A DNA stretch of 64,000 nt, taken from the NCBI RefSeq assembly GCF_902167145.1, contig NC_050097.1, positions 227,311,034 to 227,375,033 of the forward strand, written 5' to 3'. The translations under genes and the position numbers were made by a program. The notes beneath the pieces were generated by a model. That model saw only the letters and a list, made by a program, of their open reading frames with translations. It had not been told where the DNA came from and did not search any database. Origin of the DNA: Zea mays (lineage: Eukaryota > Streptophyta > Magnoliopsida > Poales > Poaceae). Positions 11,401 through 21,806 of this stretch are shown here, in pieces (the stretch's first letter is position 1; each line of letters opens with the position of its first letter).

Positions 11401-13007
11401 TTACCATCCAGGCAAAGCGAACGTAGTGGCAGATGCTTTGAGCAGAAAGAGTCAAGTCAATCTGATGGTCGCTCGTCCGATGCCTTATGAGTTGGCCAAG
11501 GAGTTTGGCAGGTTGAGTCTCGGATTTCTGAACAACTCGCGAGGAGTCACAATTGAGTTGGAACCTACCCTGGAGCGGGAAAATCAAAGAGGCGCAGAAG
11601 AATGATGAGAAGATTAGTGAGATCCGGCGACTGATTCTAGATGGTAGAGGCAAAGATTTTCAGGAAGATGCAGAAGGTGTGATATGGTTCAAAGACCACT
11701 TGTGTGTTCCCAATGTCTAGTCTATTCGGGAGTTGATTCTCAAGGAAGTTCATGAGACAGCCTATTCGATTCACCCTGGTAGTGAGAAGATGTATCAGGA
11801 TCTGAAGAAGAAATTTTGGTGGTACGGAATGAAGAGGGAAATCACGGAGCATGTGGCTATGTGTGATAGTTGTCGGTGGATCAAGGCGGAGCACCAGAGA
11901 CCAGTTGGATTGTTGCAACCATTGCAAATTCCCCAGTGGAAATGGGATGAAATCGACATGGATTTCATAGTCAGATTGCCTCGTACTCGAGCCGGCTACG
12001 ATTCCATTTGGGTAGTGGTGGATCGCTTAACCAAGTCAGCCCACTTCATACCTATCAAGACCAACTACAGCAGTGCAGTATTGGCAGAGTTGTACATGTC
12101 TCGAATCGTTTGTCTTCATGGTGTGCCAAAGAAGATAGTGTCAGACAGAGGAACACAGTTCACCTCTCATTTCTGGCAGCAGTTGCATGAAGCCTTGGGC
12201 ACACATCTGAATTTCAGTTCAGCTTATCATTCGCAGACAGATGGTCAGACCGAAAGGACCAATCAAATTCTTGAAGACATGTTGAGAGCCTGTGCGTTGC
12301 AAGATCAGTCCGGATGGGACAAGTGATTGCCTTATGCAGAGTTCTCCTATAACAACAGTTACCAGGCCAGTTTGAAGATGTCACCTTTTCAGGCGCTTTA
12401 TGGAAGGAGTTGTAGAACTCCGTTGCAATGGGATCAGCCTGGAGAAAAGCAAGTGTTCGGGCCAGACATTCTGCTTGAAGCTGAAGAGAACATCAAGATG
12501 GTCCGAGAGAATCTGAAGATAGCGCAATCAAGGCAGCGAAGCTATGCAGACACAAGAAGAAGAGAGCTGAGTTTCGAAGTTGGAGACTTTGTCTATCTGA
12601 AAGTGTCACCGATCAGAGGAGTCAGAAGGTTCAGAGTGAAAGGCAAGCTAGCACCCCGCTACATCGGTCCGTATCAAATCCTCGCAAGGCGTGGAGAAGT
12701 GGCCTATCAGCTCAGTTTGCCAGAAGGTCTGTCCGCAGTGCATGATGTTTTTCATGTGTCTCAGTTGAAGAAGTGTCTGCGTGTGCCAGAAGAGCAGTTG
12801 CCAGTGGAAGGTCTGGAGGTTCAGGAGGACTTGACCTACACAGAGAAACCAACACAAATCCTTGAGACTGCAGACAGAGTCACCCGAAGGAAGACCATCA
12901 GAATGTGCAAAGTCAGGTAGAATCACCACTCTGAGGAAGAAGCAACCTGGGAGCGTGAAGATGATCTGATGGCCAAATACCCTGAGCTCTTTGCTAGCCA
13001 ACCTTGA
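8451..13007 (+). pseudogene. Broken gag-pol polyprotein (capsid, protease, RT, RNase H, integrase, chromodomain)
   Basis: Domains in order: gag with a Gln-rich N terminus and a retrotransposon gag core; CCHC zinc knuckle at about 9479-9520 (CFHCGEQGHWVMQC); aspartic protease DTGA at 9722; RT with FIDD near 10670; RNase H (YCDA near 11110); integrase with HHCC finger and D,D,E motifs (DMDFI, VSDRGTQF, QTERTNQ); and a C-terminal chromodomain-like segment (about 12830-13000). Breaks: TAG at 8490; frameshift between 8493 and 8552; TAG at 9536; TAG at 10877; one extra A near 11578-11583; TAG at 11718; TGA at 12324; TAG at 12918. Otherwise it would be one continuous frame, as usual for the clade. 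The gag ATG at 8451 directly follows CATTCTGCAG, a splice-acceptor-like sequence. The chromodomain would steer integration to heterochromatin. Confidence 0.92.
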
Positions 13008-13028
13008 ATCTCGAGGGCGAGATTCTTT

Positions 13029-13043
13029 TAAGGGGGATAGGTT
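13029..13043 (+). promoter_or_regulatory. Polypurine tract before the 3' LTR
   Basis: TAAGGGGGATAGGTT lies immediately before the LTR start TGTAACG; it is the priming site for plus-strand DNA. The same arrangement (TTAAGGGGGTTAGATT) precedes the LTR at 16301. Confidence 0.8.
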
Positions 13044-14039
13044 TGTAACGCCCTGAATTTGGGGGTAGAATTTTTTCTTCTTTTCTCTCACCAAATTCGG
13101 GCGTTACTCTCTTTTCTCTTCCTGTTTCGCTCCCTCTTCCCAATTTCAAACCAGTATAGTGATAGGTGTCTGTGTCGTGTATGAACAAAACCTAAGTGTC
13201 ATGGGTGTTGCATCATGCCAAAGCGCATTTCTTTGTTTGATGTCGCGTGTTCGTCTCGTTCCGTCTCGGATTTCGATTCGCGATTGGAGCCCGTTTGAGG
13301 GTCGTGCGTGTCGTAGGTTTCAATCCATGAAGTGGCTCGGTCCAACCCAACCCAGCCCAGCCCGGCCCGGTCCGGCCCGGCCTGGCCCTACGCGCCCCTG
13401 GCGCCCCACACCCCCCCATGCGCCCCCTCCTCTCCTCCCTCTCTCATTTGGATTTCCCGCGCAGCAACCTCCCTCTCCCTCTTCCACCTCTCTCTCTCCC
13501 CGTGGTGCCCTAGGTTTTGGAGACGGTGATCGCCGGAGTTGGATCCCGAGGTGAGGTCCCCTCCCCTTCCCCTCTCTCTCCCTCTCCCTCCCCTTCTCTT
13601 CCCTGCGCGCGCCCTCCCTCTCTCCCCTGCGCGCGTGCCCCTGCCCATGGCAGCGCTCGCCCTGCTCGCCCCGGCCCCCTGCGCGGCGGCGCCCGCCCTT
13701 GCCTTGGCCCCAGCGCGGTGCCCGCCTCTGCCCCTCCCCCGTGGCGGCGCCCGCCCTCGCCTTGGCCCTAGCGCGGTGCCCGCCCCCTGCCCCGCCCCCG
13801 GCGCGGTTCGGCACCGGCACGGCGGCTCGGCCCCCCCGGCGCGGCGTTCGGCCCCCGGCGCGGCCTCGCCCCCCTGCGCGCGGTCTCGGCCCCCTGCGCG
13901 CAGCGTCCCGGCCCTCGGCGTGACTCGCGTGGCCTCGCGCTCCCCCGTTTACCCCTAACGCGTTCCCGCGTGCGCAACCCCACGCACGCGGTGATTATTC
14001 TTAGGTTTTAGTTAATTTCAAACTCCGTTAGTTAACATG

Positions 14040-14355
14040 CTGTGTCGCGCGCTTCGTCGCGCGACGAGTTTATGTAATTTCATATTCTATTGATGTGTTG
14101 CATCGTGCGCTTCGTCGCGCGATGATCCTTTTTAATTTCAGGTTGTTTAATGTGTAACGTCGCGCGTCAAGCCACGCGACGTTCCGCTTTAAACTCAGTT
14201 ATGTTGACGTATGTCGTCGTGCGTTTCGCCGCGCGACGCTTAACATCTCTTTTTAATTAATGAAAGTGTCTCGTCGTGCGCTCCGTCGCGCGACGAGTCG
14301 TTGATTTCCTATTTCGATTTAGAGTACTATGTCACGCGTCTCGCCGCGCGACAAT
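14040..14355. repeat. Array of six regularly spaced CG palindromes in U3
   Basis: Six imperfect copies of a CGTCGCGCG-type palindrome, centred near 14056, 14115, 14172, 14228, 14285 and 14342, so about 57-59 bp apart and separated by AT-rich spacers of differing sequence. Each can fold into a stem-loop. The best is near 14160-14185, where GTCGCGCG pairs with CACGCGAC around a short loop. Confidence 0.75.
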
Positions 14356-14611
14356 CCTTTTAATTTATCTTCACCTGCTTATAATGACTAGACATGAAAC
14401 ATGACTTTACTTTATGCTAAACGTAGTGTCTACATTAATGCCGTTCAATCGAGCGAGTGGTTTAATTTATAATAATGTAACGTGATCGTTGCTCGACTGT
14501 CTTTTCCTCTTTCTCTCTTAACCGTAGTTGCGAGCCCGCGTGGAACGTCTGTTTACTTACTGCATTTCTATTATATGGTGTACTGTTCTTTTGTATTAAA
14601 TATGTGGATGT

Positions 14612-15781
14612 ATGTATGTTTGCGCTCGCATAGAGAACGATCCGGTCGGAGAGCCCGAAGAACTCGCAGGAGAAGCCCCTGAGCAGCAGTCGGTTGGTGG
14701 AGGCAAGTGTCCCTTGACCTATCTTTGTCCTATACATACTTTAATTCACCTCCTGCATTACACATTTATACCTAAGGATTGACTAGCTTTTGTTATCCAT
14801 GTCCTTGTTTACCTATTTGGGTTGGATTATTATTGCTTAGTCTTATGCTATTGCTCAACTCTAATCAACGAACATGATGAGAATTATCAATGATATGCTG
14901 TTGTCCCCTCTTTTATTATGATGTTATACTTGTGGCCTTTAAGGGGGCTCGAGCGGTTTCTCGAGTGCCTCTCCGTAAGGACCTGTTCTTTGGATGACCG
15001 CCCGGGAAAACAATGCAACCATGAGGGTGGAATGGGGTGCCCTTAGCTGAATAATTGGAGGATCCGGGGTGTAGTTCGCTTAGCCGTCGTGCCGTTAATG
15101 GGGCTCGGTGTATGCGGCTCGCTCTGCCAAGTTTGGGTTCGCCCCTTGGGGAGGAGTGCGGTGCATTTAGGAAACCTAACGGGCGACTACAGCCCCGGGG
15201 AATCTTTGTAAAGGCTACGTAGTGAAACCCTGCCGGGTCACCTTGGTAGTGATCAATGGAGAGTCATGATCTCTGGGTAGAAAGGGAATAACGACTTGTG
15301 GGTAAAGTGCACAACCTCTGCAGAGTGTTTGAAAACTGATATATTAGCCGTGCTCGCGGTTATGAGTGGTCAAGGGAGCTCCAGTGATTAGTGGTACTTG
15401 ATTAGAGATGTTCGGATTTGCAGGTGGCAATGAGATTGATGGTTCTTGGTATTGACTCTGGTAATGGTAAGTGGTACTCTTTCCGTTTGGAAAGGAGTAC
15501 GTTTGGGTTAATAACGTGGGTTAACTCTAAAACTTGGCTTTCTCTACTAGTAATAATAATCTTACCAACTAAAAGCAGCTGCTTGACTTACCCCCACATA
15601 AAGCTAGTCCACTACAGCCAAACAGGATACTTGCTGAGTATGTTGATGTGTACTCACCCTTGCTCTACACACCAAACCCCCCCCCCCATCCCCAGGTTGT
15701 CAGCATTGCAACCCCTGCTCAGGAGAAGGCGAAGCCGTGAAAGGAGACTTCCAGGAGTTTCAAGACTACGACGAGTTCTAG
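14612..15781 (+). other. Conserved split small ORF inside the 3' LTR
   Basis: Same three-block layout as in the 5' LTR. Exon a is about 14612-14702 (MYVCARIENDPV then ELAGEAPEQQ), followed by GCAAGT. Exon b is 15424-15466, followed by GTAAGT. Exon c is 15696-15781, ending DYDEF and TAG. Exon b has the same extra base as the 5' LTR copy, so that defect was in their common parent sequence. Function unknown. Confidence 0.5.
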
Positions 15782-16038
15782 GCGTGGGTTAGTGGCAACC
15801 CCCAGTCGGCTGCCTGTGATGGCCGCGTTTATCTACGTTTCTTTTCCGCACTTTGATTTATTGTAAAGACTATGTGGATGTCTTAGACATATGATGTAAC
15901 CGACTACTATTTCCCTTTTAATACTATTCGAGCACTGTGTGATGATGTCCATGTTATGTAACTGCTGTGTACGTGAATTGCTGATCCTGGCACGTACATG
16001 GTTCGCATTCGGTTTGCCTTCTAAAACCGGGTGTGACA

Positions 16039-16300
16039 CAATGCAATCAACATCAACTAACAAGATCAGAGTGGCGCAGCGAAAGCGTGTGTGGGTCCTA
16101 ACCCACAGGTCCAGGAGATCCTCAAGAATTGCATCAATCGGTCTCAAGCATCTGATGGTCAAAGCAACCAATCCACAAGTCAAGCCGGCAGAGTCAAAGT
16201 TGAGTTAGAAGAAGCTATGAAAGACTAATGAACCAATCTCATTTTCTTGCTAGCCTCTTCTTGAATCTCGAGGACGAGATTCTGTTAAGGGGGTTAGATT
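16039..16300 (+). pseudogene. 3' internal end of a second Tekay-like element
   Basis: About 260 bp that matches the pattern just upstream of the 13044 LTR: TTGAATCTCGAGGACGAGAT, then a polypurine tract and an LTR start at 16301. No domain is left; it is the 3' end of gag-pol plus non-coding leader to the polypurine tract. Its 5' part is missing, replaced by the element at 3391-16038. Confidence 0.7.
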
Positions 16301-17809
16301 TGTAACACCCTGAATTTGGGGGTATAAAATTTCTTTTCTAATATCCACCAAATTCAGGTGTTACTCTCTGAGTTCTTCGCTTTCCTTTCTCTTTTTCCTA
16401 AAAATGGAGAATCATTTTGTTTTATATTAGCGTAAACCTAGTGGAATGAGCCCTAGAGGCACTTTGGTTGTTGCATTCATGCCGTTGCATGGTGTTTCTA
16501 AGTACAAAATGTGTTTGAAACATGTTAACATATCTTGTAGAAGCGCTCGGTAAATTTTCATATTTTCGGAATATTTTTCTATTTTCTGGAAACCAAAATC
16601 TATTTATTTGAGGAACTTAAAAATGTGTTTAGAAATTCTAATTATGTTTTTGAGTTTATTAGGTGCCAAAACATTTGTAGGAATTTTTCTGGAATTGTTT
16701 AAAGCATATATAATATTTTGAGCACAAATTATGGATTTCTAGGATTTTCCAAATTTTAAAAATGGTAAATTCCGAATTTTAACCGAATTTTCATCTCGTC
16801 CGAACCCTAGATATATATACATGTCCGGCTTTATCTCGTCGAGCCCGTTCTAGAATACGAAACGTTTTCTCCAAATCCAATCCCTAGCTCTCGGTATTGC
16901 TCGCCGAAGTTCGGAGCGGTTCCAACTCCAGTGACAACTCCGGCGAGCAATTACTCCCAATCCCTGCATCGTCTGCGGAATCCGAGGATACCGTTGCGTT
17001 CGTCTCGTCGAGGGCTTCGTCGCAGCGCGTTCGGTTCGTCGATTGGATCCCCGAATCTCCGGCAATCGACGGATTTTCTCTCGGCTCCGGTGAGGGTCTT
17101 CTTCCCCGGTGAGTTTCCTCCATGGATTTCAACCTAATTCTTCTTTTCTTCTCTCCTCCCTGCGCAGCCCCTCTCTCTCTCCCCACGGATCCCTGGCGGC
17201 GCGGCCCCAGCCCTGTGCGCGCGCTCGCCCTGCCCGCAGCGCCGCGGTGGCGGCCGGCCGTGGCAGCCGAGCGGCTTAGGGCACGGTAGCCCGCGGCGGC
17301 GGCGCGGCCTCCTGCAGGCGCGGCCAAGTGCCCCATGCGTGCGTGGCGCGGCGGCGCGGCCCCGGCACCCGCAGCGGCGGCCGAGCTCTCCCCCTGCGCA
17401 GCCCCTGCTCCTTCCCCATAGCCATAGAGAGAAGAACGTGAGGTGGAGAGGAAGAAGACGATGGCAGTCTCGTAAATTTAGTCCGCGCGAATTACAGTAT
17501 GGTTTAAAACATTCATAACTTTTGCATTTTAAATCCGATTCGATTCATTCAAGTTGCGTTAGATTTGTATTAAAATTATCTTAATTTAGAAATATTTATC
17601 CCAATTTTTGCATATTTTATTTAATTTAGTTAAACGTTTGTTTAACAAGTGGCTACTAGAACGACGTTTCAATTTAAAAACCTAATTTAGGAATTTAATT
17701 TGTGCATTTATAATTAGTCACCAATATAATTAATCTTCACTGAAATGTTATTTATTAATAATTATTTAGTTTAATCACGTTGTTTATTTATTAGTTTCGC
17801 ATATCGGTC

Positions 17810-18020
17810 CGCACGTGCCGCGGTGCTGTTTCGCGCACGTCGTCGCGTGTCGTTCGCAAGTGTCGCGCGTGTTGTTCGCACGCGTTGTCGTGTGCCGTTC
17901 GCGTGTGTCGCGCGCCTTGCCGCGTGCCGTTCGCACATATCGCGCGTTGTCCGCGCGCTAAGTCGTTTGTGTCCGCGCGTTGCGCACATCGTGTTTGCAC
18001 GTCGTGCGTCGTTAATTCGT
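17810..18020. repeat. CG-rich short tandem array in U3 of the 16301 LTR
   Basis: Diverged units of roughly 28-30 bp built from modules such as GTGCCGTTCGC and TGTCGCGCG. It occupies the same place in the LTR as the palindrome array at 14040 and the GC array at 4060 but differs in sequence from both. Confidence 0.65.
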
Positions 18021-18423
18021 CTCGCTTAGAATCGCTCATATTCATTAAGTTACTTGCTTAACTGTCAAATATTTAAATAGTAAGTTAGTCAAAACTAAGT
18101 AGTAGTATTAATTTACATTTGATTAATATCCATTAATATAGAAATGTCGGATTAAATGTTCTAATTAGTACTTGTTTAACGTAAACGCACTATCCCCTCG
18201 ACCGTAGCTTCGACTATCGTGGTTCTTTTCCTTGCGTAACCGTAGAGGCGCTCTCTATTTTATATGGCTCGCTTTTATAACATTTTATCTTGTATGGTGT
18301 AATGTTCTTATGCATATGTATATGTTTGTTTGCTTGTGTCTGTTCGTATTCGCGTCGCGTTGCGATTAGATCGCGGTTCGTTTCTGAGCTTCGAGGAATC
18401 GACGGTCAAGCTTCGGCGACCAA

Positions 18424-19479
18424 ATGACCCAGCTCTTCGAGTTCTACAAGGCTGAAGATTTTGAGCATCTGTTTGGTGAAGGCAAGTGTCCTCTGACCTA
18501 TTATGTCCCATTTACTTTATAATTCATCAACCTGCATACCATGATCAACCTAAGGATTGACTAGCTTTGTATTTACCTTGTCCTTGATTATCTTTTGGGT
18601 TATTATGGTTAGCTTCATGCTATTGCTTTACTTTAATCAATGAACATGATGTGAACATTTATGATACGATGTTGTCTCTATGATTATGATGTTGGACTGG
18701 TGATACTTTAGGGGGCTCGCGCGGTTTCTCGATTGCCTCTCCGTAAGGACCTGTTCGTTGGATGACCGCCCGGGAAAAACTGGGGTGTAGTTCGCTTCGC
18801 CGTCGTGCCGTTAATGGGGCTCGGTGTATGCGGCTCGCTCTGCCAAGGTTGGTTCGCCCCTTGGGGAGGAGTGCGGTGCATTTAGGAAACCTAACGGGCG
18901 GCTACAGCCTCATGGAATCTTTGTAAAGGCTTCGTAGTGAATCCCTGGCCATTCACCTCGGGAGTGAATAAGGGTCTTGCAAGCCCGGGCTAGAGAGGGA
19001 ATCACGGCTTGTGGGTAAAGTGTGCAACCTCTGCAGAGTGTTATGAAACTGATATATCAGTCGTGCTCGCGGTTATGAGCGGCCAAGGGAGCTCTATTGA
19101 TTAGAGATACTTGATCAGAGATGTTTGGATTACAGGTGGTGACGAGGATGATGCTTATGACTATGGTAATGGTAAGTGGTACTCTTTCCGTTTGGAAAGG
19201 GTACTTTGGGTTAATAACTTGGTTTAATGCTAAAACCTAGCTTTCTACTAGTAATAATAACCTGACCAACTAAAAGCAACTGCTCGACTAAACCCCACAT
19301 AAAGCTAGTCCACTTCAGCCAAACGGGACATTTGCTGAGTACGTTGATGTGTACTCACCCTTGCTTTCACAAAACACCAGGTTGCCTTTGGTGCAATCTA
19401 TGCTCACGTAAAGAAGAAGGAGAACAGTGTCAAGGTGGATCTCCGGGAGTTCCAGGACTTCGACGAGTTCGAGGATTAG
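18424..19479 (+). other. Conserved split small ORF in the third Tekay-like LTR
   Basis: Diverged third copy. Exon a (18424-18481) encodes MTQLFEFYKAEDFEHLFGE, then GCAAGT. Exon b is 19136-19171 (36 nt, in phase, encoding DEDDAYDYGN), then GTAAGT. Exon c starts at 19381 after ACACCAG and contains CLWCNLCSRKEEGE. The REFQDFDEFED ending is present but one frame away from the joined frame because of an indel in exon c. Splice-site positions are the same as in the other two LTRs although the protein has diverged. Confidence 0.45.
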
Positions 19480-19722
19480 GCTAGCGACCTCCCCCAGTCA
19501 GCTGCCTGTGGTGGGTTGTTTACGTTGGCTACGTTTCGATTCTGTGTACTTTGATTTATATTATGTAAATCGCTCTAGTCTGTAATATTATTACTTACTC
19601 TTTATTGTAATTCGAAGCATTGTGCTATGGTGAGTCATTTATGTAATCGCTGTGTACGTGAATTACTGATCCTGGCACGTACATGGTTCGCATTCGGTTT
19701 ACCTTCAAAACCGGGTGTGACA

Positions 19723-20745
19723 ATGGTGCAATCCAATCTTGCAGCATATGAGGCAGAACAAACTGTAGAGGAGAGAAATGAGTTGTTGCAGGAGGTGGAG
19801 TAGATCAATCGAGTGGTGGTACAACTTCATTTGGAGCAGATGTGAAGTGAACCAAGGATTTATCAAGAGGTTCGAAGGAACGACCGAGTGATAGGCGTCT
19901 GCGCTATGGTCCAAAACCATTCAGAGAACAACCAGAGGGAGTTGTTTAGAGCTGGGCATCCAAGGGAGCAACGTTGGGTTTTAAGGTGAAATGAGACAAA
20001 TCTAGGCTTCAAACTAGCAGGTATTACCCAAACTATCCTTTTTGAATTTATGGTGCATATCTGGTGGTTTGGTTGGACAAATGTTTGGATTATTTCATTG
20101 TCTACAAAGTCCTTGAACCATTGTAAGTCTCGACTGTCGTGATGCATATGGTGCAGAATGCTACTCGATGGTCACAAGTTCATAAGCTTCATCACAGAAT
20201 TGGTGGTTGCTAGGAGTTCGTGTCTATGATTGAGTCTAAATTCGGTGCTGATGATTATCTTAAGGCGTTGAGAAAACTATTGACTCTAAGGCAAACAGAT
20301 AATGTGGAGGCATATGTAATCGAATTTGAGCAAGCAAGATAAGGTGTTGCGATTCATCATGCTGAACTAGATGAAACATTCTTTATCACACAGTTTATAC
20401 AGGGTCTTAAGTCAGAGATTCAGAATGTGGGGCAAGTGGAGTTACCCGCTGCTGTGGACAAGACAATGTTATTAGCTCAGTTACAATAGGAGGTATTAGG
20501 TCATGGTAAATATAAGGTTCAAAAATCTTTCTATACCTCGAGATTGTCCACTTCTGGTAATTGGTTTGATGGAAAGGGGCAACAACTGAATATGGATTTG
20601 TCCAACGAAAGGCAGGTTAGAGACTTCAGAAGGTTAAATGGTTTATGTTATGCATGTGGAGACAAATTCAAACCTTGTCATATAGCCAAATGAACTAAAA
20701 GAGGACAGACACAATTGAATCACTCACAACCATGTTCACATCATG
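19723..20745 (+). pseudogene. Decayed Ty3/gypsy gag
   Basis: Read across several stops, the plus strand encodes a retrotransposon gag domain: the segment 20200-20510 contains VSMIESKFGADDYLKALRK, then LLTLRQTDNVEAYVIEFEQ, then FITQFIQGLKSEIQNVGQ. A degenerate zinc knuckle (CYACGDKFKPCHIAK) lies at about 20650-20695. In-frame stops fall at several places (for example after EQAR near 20340, and TAG at about 20488). No protease or RT follows. It belongs to a different gypsy group from the Tekay element, judged by the knuckle type. Confidence 0.75.
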
Positions 20746-21719
20746 AGCTGCACACTAATCACTCTTGTTTGCACTAATAAGGTCGCTAATATTGTGAAAT
20801 TAGGTTATCAAGTCCCTCATTGTACAATGACTCCTTATCACACGCTATATGAGTTGCTTTCACTATTAAATAGGATAAGGGCAAGTGTGTTGGCTAGTTG
20901 GAGGGGTATTTATAGAACCCAACTAACTAGCTGTTACTGCCAACTCAGGTTGAGTTCATGACCATCGCACCGTCTGACAACCAATGTCAGAAAATAACAT
21001 AGGGTCCTACAAGACACAACAATAATTGTTGTATTACTATGTTAGAATTAGCCGTTTAAAAAGGTACATTAGATGTATGGTCTGAAGCCCACCAAAACCT
21101 CTCTAGTCACTGCACAACACTCGTTGGACCATCCACTTTGGTCCATTGAAGCAACTATTCACATGGTCTAATGACCCTATAGCCAAAATCCTATATGAAA
21201 TAGTAGCACAGTTTAGTCCAACACATGTCGCTGGACTACTCCGATGTGTGCCTGGAACTCTCGGATGTGACCACACATACCATTGGACCAAAGCATTGGT
21301 CTGATGACCCTAGAACATAGGGTCCAACACCTTTAAAACCCCTCTAACTTGTCCAATTTTGAAACTTTAGAATTGGGTTTTTTATCCTTACTAGTTTGGG
21401 CATCTCCTAAGCCACCTAGAGCTAAAGCCAACTAGTGTGCATCCACACTAAATCCACTAGAATTATCTAGGTAAAGCTATTAGTTTATATCTCTCTTTAT
21501 GTACGATTAAAGGAAAACAAAGTTTAAACTACTCTAAGTATCTCTCAACTCCAATCAACACTTAGAATTAGTCCATCTTTAACCTTGTCTTTCATCCTTT
21601 CAAAATATGCAACGAAATCCATAATTGGGGCAGTGAATCATATATCATCCAAACTATTCTCCATCATTGTGTCCTAACCCTTGTTGCTATTAGAAGTGTT
21701 GGTTTGGAGATCGATCTTT
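20746..21719. other. No gene seen; possible old LTR fragment
   Basis: AT-rich DNA without convincing coding potential. A GGTATTTATAGAACCC stretch at about 20907-20922 reads as a TATA box on the minus strand (TATAAATA), and the region 21090-21320 has diverged inverted-repeat blocks, so a degraded minus-strand LTR is possible but not shown. Confidence 0.3.
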
Positions 21720-21801
21720 GGGTATTGGCTGGTGCAAAGAAGTTGTCCTTGCTTACTGCCCCCATCTCGGGTCTCCCTGCTAGCTAGATAGCTGTAGTAG
21801 T
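21720..21801 (+). mobile_element. LINE (L1-type) 3' region, left part
   Basis: Sequence before the Sirevirus (containing CTCGGGTCTCCCTGCTAGCT) that continues on the far side at 31338. The left limit is not defined. Non-coding 3' end only. Confidence 0.5.
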
Positions 21802-21806
21802 GCTGT

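Larger units (their letters stand above)
3391..16038 (+). mobile_element. Tekay-clade Ty3/gypsy LTR retrotransposon (decayed, probably recombinant)
   Basis: The element begins TGTAACGCCC and ends GTGTGACA. It has LTRs at 3391-6793 (3403 bp) and 13044-16038 (2995 bp), an initiator-Met-tRNA primer site, an extra ORF at 7054, a broken gag-pol at 8451-13007 with a C-terminal chromodomain, and a polypurine tract before the 3' LTR. The order PR-RT-RNase H-INT-chromodomain places it in the chromovirus Tekay (Del) clade. Flanking 5-mers do not match (CACAT left, CAATG right). The LTRs agree well over their last 1.4 kb but hardly at all over most of the first half. A single insertion starts with identical LTRs, so I infer crossover or conversion between two elements. 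It interrupts the copia fragment on its left; its right flank is the inside of another Tekay-like element. Confidence 0.85.
13044..16038 (+). repeat. 3' LTR of the Tekay-type element
   Basis: 2995 bp, starts TGTAACGCCCTG and ends GTGTGACA. Terminal hairpin arms lie at about 13045-13062 and 13091-13107. A GC-rich block at 13330-13930 and six spaced palindromes at 14040-14355 fill U3. From about 14612 the sequence tracks the 5' LTR with scattered substitutions. Left of that the two LTRs share only the terminal hairpin and general layout. Confidence 0.85.
16301..19722 (+). repeat. 3' LTR of the second Tekay-like element
   Basis: 3422 bp, TGTAACACCC...GTGTGACA. The terminal hairpin has arms at about 16302-16319 and 16348-16364. 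U3 holds AT-rich DNA, a GC-rich stretch (17150-17420) and a CG-rich array (17810-18020). The right part is homologous to the other two LTRs, including the block after CTCTCCGTAAGGACCTGTTC near 18735, but lacks about 50 bp present in them after CGGGAAAA (18772). No primer site follows it, so it is a 3' or solo-like LTR. The base sequence after 19722 is unrelated gag DNA. Confidence 0.8.

Noticed and set aside
14040..14355. Regularly spaced repeats with unlike spacers, CRISPR-like at first sight
   Set aside because: The genome is a plant, repeats are imperfect palindromes inside an LTR, and there are no cas genes.
3391..16038. A simple nested insertion of the Tekay element into the copia fragment
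   Set aside because: Flanks do not match, no copia continuation follows 16038, and no target duplication exists.
17771..18045. Arg/Thr/Ala-rich frames on both strands
   Set aside because: Translation of the short CG-rich array in the LTR at 16301.
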